Origin: Thermotogae bacterium
GTDB lineage: Bacteria; Thermotogota; Thermotogae; B3-G13
Direction of reading: 5' to 3'
DNA: 5,288 nt
Assembly (NCBI GenBank): GCA_015486095.1
Contig: WFSK01000264.1
Coordinates: 1 to 5,288 of the forward strand
Shown in pieces: positions 1 to 4,687 of this stretch (the first letter of the stretch is position 1; each line of letters starts with the position of its first letter). A model generated the notes under the pieces. It made no database searches, was not told the DNA's origin, and was given only the letters and a program-made list of their open reading frames with translations. A program made the position numbers and the translations under genes.

Positions 1-53
1 CATCGTTGTTATGGAATCATCTGTGTGATCTATGGAGAGGAGTGTGTTTTTTA
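1..53 (+). other. rpsL lead-in, possibly the 3' end of an upstream gene
   Basis: This stretch before the rpsL start holds its ribosome binding site at 34-42. Reading frame 2 is open from the left edge and ends at TGA 26-28, giving a tail of Ile-Val-Val-Met-Glu-Ser-Ser-Val. That could be the last codons of an upstream gene followed by a 25-base gap. Frame 1 is also open to a TAG at 52-54 that overlaps the rpsL GTG, but its translation is rich in Cys and less protein-like. In many bacteria rpoC or an L7Ae-family gene lies here, but eight codons are too few to identify one. No promoter can be recognised in so short a piece. Confidence 0.3.
34..42 (+). promoter_or_regulatory. Shine-Dalgarno site for rpsL (sets a GTG start)
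   Basis: GGAGAGGAG lies 11 bases before the GTG at 54. It supports starting S12 at Val/Met-Pro-Thr-Ile-Asn-Gln, where the family begins. The in-frame TTG at 6 would add 16 residues unlike S12 and has no site before it in the window. Confidence 0.75.
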
Positions 54-425
54 GTGCCTACTATAAATCAGTTAGTGCGTAAGGGTAGGAAAAGAATACG
101 AACCAGGTCTGCTACTCCTGCTTTGGGGGGTAATCCCCAAAAGCGAGGTGTATGTATAAGAGTATCTACCACAACACCTAAAAAACCTAATTCCGCCCTG
201 AGAAAAATAGCCAGGGTAAGATTATCGAATGGCATTGAAGTCACAGCATATATCCCAGGTATAGGACATAATCTGCAAGAACACTCAGTTGTTTTGGTGA
301 GAGGAGGAAGAGTCAGAGACCTTCCAGGCGTAAGATATAAGATCATTCGTGGGACCCTGGATACTCAGGGAGTAGAGGGAAGAAAAAAGGCCAGAAGTAA
401 ATATGGAGTTAAGAAAGAAGGATGA
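54..425 (+). CDS. rpsL: 30S ribosomal protein S12
   Basis: S12 sits at the interface side of the 30S subunit, where its loops contact the decoding centre and help set accuracy. The 123-residue product matches the family's usual length of about 124. Hallmarks are Pro-Thr-Ile-Asn-Gln-Leu at the N-terminus, the conserved block around residues 28-51 (Pro-Gln-Lys-Arg-Gly-Val-Cys, then Thr-Pro-Lys43-Lys-Pro-Asn-Ser-Ala), Gly-His-Asn-Leu-Gln-Glu-His at 71-77 and the second decoding loop at 84-92. Asp89, the position methylthiolated by RimO in E. coli, is present. Residue 88 is Arg (codon AGA, 315-317), where Lys is usual; Lys43 is kept. The start is GTG, chosen from family alignment and the upstream GGAGAGGAG. 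It is the first visible gene of the str cluster, 42 bases before rpsG. Identity is certain; the start is very likely. Confidence 0.98.
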   Translation: MPTINQLVRKGRKRIRTRSATPALGGNPQKRGVCIRVSTTTPKKPNSALRKIARVRLSNGIEVTAYIPGIGHNLQEHSVVLVRGGRVRDLPGVRYKIIRGTLDTQGVEGRKKARSKYGVKKEG

Positions 426-455
426 ACGGTTTGTGGTCTTTAAAACTCATTTGAG

Positions 456-461
456 AGGAGG
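456..461 (+). promoter_or_regulatory. Shine-Dalgarno site for rpsG (sets a GTG start)
   Basis: AGGAGG lies 6 bases before GTG 468-470. An ATG at 466-468 overlaps this GTG but meets TGA at once (ATGTGA), so it cannot start S7. The GTG gives an N-terminus with four Arg residues followed by Ala-Glu-Val, as expected for S7. Confidence 0.85.
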
Positions 462-467
462 TAGAAT

Positions 468-935
468 GTGAGACGAAGAAGAGCTGAAGTTCGAGAAGTG
501 CAGCCAGACCCGATTTACAATGATACTTTGGTAACGAAATTTATAAATAAGATCATGTGGGACGGTAAAAAAAATACCGCTGAGCGTATATTCTATAAAG
601 CAATGGATATCATATCTGGGAAGACGGGAAAAGATGCAATTGAGGTATTTAAACAGGCAATTCAGAATGCTTCTCCACTCGTGGAGGTGAGACCGAGGAG
701 AGTTGGTGGAGCTACCTATCAGGTACCTGTTGAGGTAAAAGAACCGAGAAAAACTGCACTTGCTATAAGGTGGATCATTGGAGCTGCCCGTAATAGGGGA
801 GGCAAATCCATGGAAGAAAAACTGGCAGCGGAATTATTGGAGGCATATCAAGGTACAGGTGCGGCTGTAAAGAAAAGAGATGACACGCATAGGATGGCGG
901 AGGCTAATAAGGCGTTTTCACATTACAAATGGTGA
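468..935 (+). CDS. rpsG: 30S ribosomal protein S7
   Basis: S7 nucleates assembly of the 30S head by binding the 3' domain of 16S rRNA, and lies next to the E-site and mRNA exit. The 155-residue length is typical of the family. Visible marks are the basic N-terminus (Arg-Arg-Arg-Arg-Ala-Glu-Val), Asp-Gly-Lys-Lys-near residue 34, the rRNA-binding beta-hairpin region Val-Glu-Val-Arg-Pro-Arg-Arg-Val-Gly-Gly around 72-81 and Tyr-Gln-Val-Pro-Val-Glu-Val after it. The C-terminus, Lys-Arg-Asp-Asp-Thr-His-Arg-Met-Ala-Glu-Ala-Asn-Lys-Ala-Phe, is nearly invariant and ends His-Tyr-Lys-Trp. The Pro that often follows the initiator Met is absent. In E. coli S7 represses its own operon by binding the rpsL-rpsG junction; that gap is only 42 bases here and I see no convincing S7 target in it. 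fusA follows after 41 bases. Confidence 0.98.
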   Translation: MRRRRAEVREVQPDPIYNDTLVTKFINKIMWDGKKNTAERIFYKAMDIISGKTGKDAIEVFKQAIQNASPLVEVRPRRVGGATYQVPVEVKEPRKTALAIRWIIGAARNRGGKSMEEKLAAELLEAYQGTGAAVKKRDDTHRMAEANKAFSHYKW

Positions 936-961
936 GCAGAGCTAAGTTTGTATCGATTTCA

Positions 962-967
962 AGGGAG
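962..967 (+). promoter_or_regulatory. Shine-Dalgarno site for fusA (decides the start)
   Basis: AGGGAG lies 9 bases before ATG 977. An earlier in-frame ATG at 929, overlapping the end of rpsG, would add 16 residues that EF-G proteins do not have. The site and family length both favour 977. Confidence 0.8.
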
Positions 968-976
968 ATAAAGAAT

Positions 977-3055
977 ATGGAAGGGCGAGTTTCCCTTCAG
1001 AATTATAGGAATATTGGAATAATGGCTCATATAGATGCTGGTAAGACTACAACAACCGAGCATATATTGTATTATACTGGAAAGAATTATAAGATCGGGA
1101 AGGTTGATGAAGGAACTGCTGTTATGGATTGGATGGTTCAGGAGAAGGAACGTGGTATAACTATAACTTCTGCTGCTACGACATGCGAATGGAAAGGACA
1201 TCAAATAAATATTATAGACACGCCAGGGCACGTGGACTTTACCATAGAAGTTGAAAGGGCACTAAGGATACTCGATGGCGGAATCGTTATACTCGATGGT
1301 TCTGCTGGGGTAGAACCCCAATCTGAGACTGTTTGGAGGCAAGCCGATAAATATAAGGTGCCCAGAATAGTCTTTGTTAATAAGATGGATAAGATAGGAG
1401 CAGACTTTTCGATGTCTGTGGATTCCTTGAGGAAAAAGCTGTCTGCTAATCCAATTCCGATCCAGGTACCCGTGGGCTCTGAGGTAGACTTTAGAGGCTT
1501 GATCGATCTCATAGAGATGAAGATGATCGTTTGGACGAGTGAAGATGGGAGTGAATATCGATATTTACCCATTCCTTCAGAATTGATCGATGTAGTTGAA
1601 GATTCGCGCGAGGAAATGATAGAATCTATAGCTAACTTCGATGAATATATCATGGAGAAATATATAAATGGTGAGACGATAAGCAAAGAGGATCTCATAT
1701 CCGCTCTACGTCGCATAACTATATCAAATGAAGCCAATCCCGTCCTTTGTGGAAGTGCATTTAAGGGTATGGGCATACAACCACTTTTGGATGCCATCGT
1801 AAATTTTTTACCCTCCCCCGTAGATATACCACCTGTCAGAGCTTTTATGCCCAAAACAAATAAGGAAATATATCTGGAACCTGACCATGAGGGTAGATTG
1901 GCTGCATTGGCATTCAAGATCGCTACAGATCCTTATGTTGGGCGTTTGACGTATGTGAGACTCTATTCTGGCACGTTGAAAAAGGGCTCTTACGTGTATA
2001 ATTCTTCAAAGAGGATTAAGGAAAGGATTACGCGTGTACTTTTGATGCATGCAGATAAGAGAGAAGATAGGGAATTCGCCTACGCGGGAGACATAGTTGC
2101 CCTGATCGGATTGAAGAATACCGTTACTGGAGAAACTCTTTGTGATGAAGAATCGCCTTTGATTCTGGAAAGGATGGAGTTCCCTGAACCAGTTATCTCT
2201 GTTGCTCTTGAACCTTTGAATAAGGGAGATGAAAAGCGTTTGATGTTTTCTCTTCAAAAGTTGATGGAGGAGGATCCTACCTTCAGAGTTACCACAGATA
2301 AGGAAAGTGGTGAGATGATCGTTTCTGGCATGGGAGAACTTCATCTCGAAATAATCGCAGATCGCCTTCGAAGAGATTTCTCCGTTGAAACGAAGATAGG
2401 TAAACCTCAAGTTGCATACAAAGAGACTATTACGTTGCCAGCTGAAGCAAGAGGAAAGTATATAAGACAGACTGGTGGAAGAGGCCAATATGGAGATGTA
2501 GTTCTGAGGATAGAACCTTTGGAAAGGGGTGGTGGTTTCGTCTTTGAGGATAAGACAGTAGGAGGTATAATACCAAAGGAATTCGTACCGGCTATAGAAT
2601 TGGGAGTAAAAGAGGCAATGGAAACGGGAATCGTGGGTGGATACCCAGTCGTAGATGTGAAAGTTGAACTTATAGATGGTTCTTACCATGAAGTCGATTC
2701 CTCTGAAATCGCGTTCAAGATAGCTGCATCTATGGCATTCAAAGAATGTATGGAAAAAGCAGGGCCTATCCTTCTCGAACCCATTATGAGTTTAGAAATA
2801 ATCACTCCAGAGAAGTACTTAGGAGATGTTATAAGCGATATAGATGCTAAGAGGGGTAGGATAGAAGGTTTCGAGACCAAGGCCGGGGTGCGAGTGGTAA
2901 AGGCAAAGGTGCCGTTGAGTTCACTGTTTGGGTATGCTACGGCATTACGTTCCTTAACACAGGGGAGAGGTGTATATACGATGCAGTTCGATTCTTATGC
3001 ACCTGTTCCTCAGACGTTGATCAATAAAGTAATGGGCTATGAAGAAAGCTTGTAA
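977..3055 (+). CDS. fusA: Elongation factor G (EF-G)
   Basis: EF-G is the cytosolic GTPase that drives tRNA-mRNA translocation and, with RRF, ribosome recycling. From ATG 977 the product is 692 residues, the normal length. The GTPase domain (about 1-285) shows the P-loop Ala-His-Ile-Asp-Ala-Gly-Lys-Thr at 17-24, switch I with Arg59-Gly-Ile-Thr62, Asp-Thr-Pro-Gly-His85 in switch II, Asn-Lys-Met-Asp at 135-138 and Gly-Ser-Ala-Phe at 259-262. Domains II and III follow; Gly-Glu-Leu-His456-Leu-Glu is in domain III. Domain IV begins near 493 with Gly-Gly-Arg-Gly-Gln-Tyr-Gly at 500-506, and its tip loop keeps Ser-Tyr-His571. Domain V ends in the conserved Gly-Tyr-Ala-Thr-Ala-Leu-Arg-Ser region. One oddity is His29 (CAT, 1061-1063), where the family has Arg after Thr-Thr-Thr-Thr-Glu. 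Everything else looks like the main, translocation-active EF-G, not a paralogue. It is 24 bases before tuf. Confidence 0.98.
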   Translation: MEGRVSLQNYRNIGIMAHIDAGKTTTTEHILYYTGKNYKIGKVDEGTAVMDWMVQEKERGITITSAATTCEWKGHQINIIDTPGHVDFTIEVERALRILDGGIVILDGSAGVEPQSETVWRQADKYKVPRIVFVNKMDKIGADFSMSVDSLRKKLSANPIPIQVPVGSEVDFRGLIDLIEMKMIVWTSEDGSEYRYLPIPSELIDVVEDSREEMIESIANFDEYIMEKYINGETISKEDLISALRRITISNEANPVLCGSAFKGMGIQPLLDAIVNFLPSPVDIPPVRAFMPKTNKEIYLEPDHEGRLAALAFKIATDPYVGRLTYVRLYSGTLKKGSYVYNSSKRIKERITRVLLMHADKREDREFAYAGDIVALIGLKNTVTGETLCDEESPLILERMEFPEPVISVALEPLNKGDEKRLMFSLQKLMEEDPTFRVTTDKESGEMIVSGMGELHLEIIADRLRRDFSVETKIGKPQVAYKETITLPAEARGKYIRQTGGRGQYGDVVLRIEPLERGGGFVFEDKTVGGIIPKEFVPAIELGVKEAMETGIVGGYPVVDVKVELIDGSYHEVDSSEIAFKIAASMAFKECMEKAGPILLEPIMSLEIITPEKYLGDVISDIDAKRGRIEGFETKAGVRVVKAKVPLSSLFGYATALRSLTQGRGVYTMQFDSYAPVPQTLINKVMGYEESL

Positions 3056-3064
3056 ACATTTTTT

Positions 3065-3071
3065 AGGGAGG
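3065..3071 (+). promoter_or_regulatory. Shine-Dalgarno site for tuf
   Basis: AGGGAGG lies 8 bases before ATG 3080, inside the 24-base fusA-tuf gap. This is a strong site, fitting the high expression expected of EF-Tu. Confidence 0.8.
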
Positions 3072-3079
3072 TTGATAAA

Positions 3080-4276
3080 ATGGCAAAAGAGGAATTTAAG
3101 AGAACAAAACCACACGTCAACATTGGAACGATAGGACATATCGATCATGGAAAGACGACCTTGACATCTGCTATTACTAAGGCATTAGCCCTTAAAGGGA
3201 AAGGTGAATGGATAGCATTTGAGAAGATCGATAACGCCCCAGAGGAAAAGGCAAGAGGTATAACGATAAACACAGCACATGTGGAATATGAAAGTGATAA
3301 GAGACATTATGCTCATATAGATTGCCCTGGTCATGCCGATTACATTAAGAACATGATCACAGGAGCTGCTCAGATGGACGGTGCTATATTGGTAGTCAGT
3401 GCTGCGGATGGACCGATGCCTCAAACGAGAGAACACATTTTACTTGCACGCCAAGTTGGGGTCCCTGCGATGGTAGTCTTCCTGAACAAGACAGATCAGG
3501 TAGATGATCCAGAATTGGTAGATCTGGTAGAGATGGAAACGCGGGACCTGTTGACCGAATATGGCTATCCAGGAGATGAAGTACCGGTGATAAAAGGTTC
3601 TGCTCTCAAAGCCCTTAATTCCAATGATCCAGATGGCGAAGATATGAAACCTATCTTTGATTTGATCAACGCTGTAGACGAATATATACCTTTACCGACA
3701 AGAGATGTGGATAAGCCATTCTTAATGCCAATAGAGGACATATTTTCTATAACGGGTCGTGGAACTGTTGTGACAGGTAGAGTGGAAAGGGGTAAGATCG
3801 TTGCTGGTGATGAGGTTGAGTTAGTGGGTTTAAGACCGACACAAAAGACGGTTTGTACCAGTGTTGAAATGTTCAGGAAAATATTGAAGGAAGGTTTAGC
3901 AGGTGACAATATTGGCTGTCTCTTAAGAGGCATAAAGAAAGATGAGGTGGAAAGAGGACAAGTTTTGGCCAAGCCTGGTACAATAACACCTCATACGGAT
4001 TTTAAAGCACAGATATATGTTCTGAAGAAGGAAGAAGGTGGAAGGCATACACCGTTCTTTAAAGGTTACAGACCGCAATTTTACGTTAGAACAGCGGATG
4101 TGACTGGTACGGTGGTTGAGTTACCCGAAGGAGCTGAAATGCTCTCTCCAGGTGATAACGCCGTTGTAACGATAAATTTGATAAAACCTGTTGCTTTGGA
4201 AAAGGAAATGAGATTCGCTATACGAGAGGGTGGACATACGGTTGCATCTGGTGTTGTTACTGAAATATTGAAGTGA
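3080..4276 (+). CDS. tuf: Elongation factor Tu (EF-Tu)
   Basis: EF-Tu carries aminoacyl-tRNA to the ribosomal A site as a GTP-bound ternary complex. The 398-residue product is of normal length. Domain I holds Gly-His-Ile-Asp-His-Gly-Lys-Thr at 19-26, switch I Arg59-Gly-Ile-Thr62, Asp-Cys-Pro-Gly-His85 with the catalytic His, Asn-Lys-Thr-Asp at 136-139 and Gly-Ser-Ala-Leu-Lys further on. Domain II starts near 208 (Asp-Val-Asp-Lys-Pro-Phe-Leu, then Gly-Arg-Gly-Thr-Val-Val-Thr-Gly-Arg). Domain III, from about 304, keeps Glu-Gly-Gly-Arg-His-Thr-Pro-Phe and Tyr-Arg-Pro-Gln-Phe-Tyr. The C-terminus is unusual: Arg-Glu-Gly-Gly-His386-Thr-Val-Ala-Ser-Gly, where most EF-Tu have Gly-Gly-Arg-Thr-Val-Gly-Ala-Gly. 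The fusA-tuf order is the classical str arrangement; whether a second tuf exists cannot be seen here. Asn-Lys-Thr-Asp in G4 also occurs in Thermotoga EF-Tu. Confidence 0.98.
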   Translation: MAKEEFKRTKPHVNIGTIGHIDHGKTTLTSAITKALALKGKGEWIAFEKIDNAPEEKARGITINTAHVEYESDKRHYAHIDCPGHADYIKNMITGAAQMDGAILVVSAADGPMPQTREHILLARQVGVPAMVVFLNKTDQVDDPELVDLVEMETRDLLTEYGYPGDEVPVIKGSALKALNSNDPDGEDMKPIFDLINAVDEYIPLPTRDVDKPFLMPIEDIFSITGRGTVVTGRVERGKIVAGDEVELVGLRPTQKTVCTSVEMFRKILKEGLAGDNIGCLLRGIKKDEVERGQVLAKPGTITPHTDFKAQIYVLKKEEGGRHTPFFKGYRPQFYVRTADVTGTVVELPEGAEMLSPGDNAVVTINLIKPVALEKEMRFAIREGGHTVASGVVTEILK

Positions 4277-4278
4277 GT

Positions 4279-4326
4279 ATAGGGAGTTGGTGAGCGTGCT
4301 CTTTCGCAAAGCTCGCCTGCTCCTAT
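4279..4326 (+). promoter_or_regulatory. Imperfect hairpin between tuf and rpsJ
   Basis: Starting two bases after the tuf stop codon, GGTGAGC (4289-4295) pairs with GCTCGCC (4311-4317), seven pairs including one G-U, around a 15-base loop. The stem continues outward: ATAGG (4279-4283) pairs with CCTAT (4322-4326), then with G4284 bulged out come A-T, G-C and a T-G wobble, and one T-T mismatch joins the inner stem. The following bases are mixed, with no T-run, so it is not a standard intrinsic terminator. It sits where the str and S10 parts meet, so an mRNA processing or stability role, partial attenuation, or binding by a ribosomal protein are all possible. The fold was found by eye and its energy has not been calculated. 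Confidence 0.6.
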
Positions 4327-4338
4327 CATCGATTCATA

Positions 4339-4349
4339 AGAAAGGTGGG
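4339..4349 (+). promoter_or_regulatory. Shine-Dalgarno site for rpsJ (decides the start)
   Basis: AGAAAGGTGGG lies just before ATG 4357, with GGTGG ending 8 bases from it. The in-frame GTG at 4345 is inside this site, so it is part of the ribosome binding sequence and not the start. Confidence 0.8.
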
Positions 4350-4356
4350 AACCTTT

Positions 4357-4665
4357 ATGGCTGGTAAGATAATAAGGTTGAAATTAAAAGCATATGATCA
4401 TGAGTTACTCGATGCTTCTGCAAAGAAGATAGTAACAACTGTACGTAGTACAAATGCAAAAGTTTCGGGTCCAATTCCCTTACCGACCGAGAGAACTTTA
4501 TATTGTGTGATCAGATCTCCTCATATAGATAAGGATTCACGTGAACACTTTGAGAAAAAGGTCCATAAAAGATTGATCGATATAAAGGAACCAACATCAG
4601 AAACGGTAGACGCACTGATGAAGATAAATATCCCTGCTGGTGTTGATGTCGAGATCAAACTTTGA
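4357..4665 (+). CDS. rpsJ: 30S ribosomal protein S10 (NusE)
   Basis: S10 is a 30S head protein; in E. coli it also binds NusB and NusG as NusE in transcription antitermination. From ATG 4357 the product is 102 residues, the usual length. Family marks are Ile-Arg-Leu-Lys-Leu-Lys-Ala-Tyr-Asp-His at the N-terminus, the loop motif Ser-Gly-Pro-Ile-Pro-Leu-Pro-Thr-Glu, Arg-Ser-Pro-His-Ile-Asp-Lys-Asp-Ser-Arg, His-Lys-Arg-Leu-Ile-Asp-Ile, and a C-terminus with Pro-Ala-Gly-Val-Asp-Val-Glu-Ile. It is the usual first gene of the S10 operon and is followed by rplC after 22 bases. Here it lies 80 bases after tuf, with a hairpin in the gap and no clear promoter, so read-through from str is likely. An earlier GTG at 4345 would add four residues and falls within the ribosome binding site. 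Confidence 0.97.
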   Translation: MAGKIIRLKLKAYDHELLDASAKKIVTTVRSTNAKVSGPIPLPTERTLYCVIRSPHIDKDSREHFEKKVHKRLIDIKEPTSETVDALMKINIPAGVDVEIKL

Positions 4666-4671
4666 GCCAGT

Positions 4672-4677
4672 GGAGGT
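4672..4677 (+). promoter_or_regulatory. Shine-Dalgarno site for rplC
   Basis: GGAGGT lies 10 bases before ATG 4688, within the short rpsJ-rplC gap. Confidence 0.75.
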
Positions 4678-4687
4678 GTGTTATTAT

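Noticed and set aside
6..53. TTG start that would extend S12 by 16 residues
   Set aside because: The extra residues do not resemble S12, and the GGAGAGGAG site points to GTG 54.
426..467. S7 autoregulatory site in the rpsL-rpsG gap, as in E. coli
   Set aside because: The gap is only 42 bases, and the only pairing seen is a 4-base CTCA-TGAG with a 2-base loop. That is too little to support an S7 target.
929..976. Upstream ATG of fusA overlapping the end of rpsG, giving a 16-residue extension and a coupled start
   Set aside because: The extension is absent from EF-G proteins, while ATG 977 has an AGGGAG site 9 bases before it and gives the normal 692 residues.
1306..1320. Hairpin TGGGGT-AGA-ACCCCA within fusA
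   Set aside because: A six-pair stem with a 3-base loop encoding conserved Ala-Gly-Val-Glu-Pro-Gln. The protein sequence explains it, and there is no U-tract or gene boundary.
1201..1917. A 238-codon open frame on the minus strand inside fusA, with other long minus-strand frames at 2006-2689 and 3565-3972
   Set aside because: They lie fully inside well-identified EF-G and EF-Tu genes, their translations resemble no family I recognise and are low-complexity in places, and no suitable ribosome binding context stands out. They are shadows of the real genes.
3017..3043. Possible internal promoter for tuf: TTGATC, 15-base spacer, TATGAA
   Set aside because: The -35 and -10 matches are weak, the spacer is short, and the whole lies in conserved fusA coding sequence.
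4318..4340. Intrinsic terminator after tuf
   Set aside because: A stem is present but the bases after it are mixed (CATCGATTCATAAG) with no run of T.
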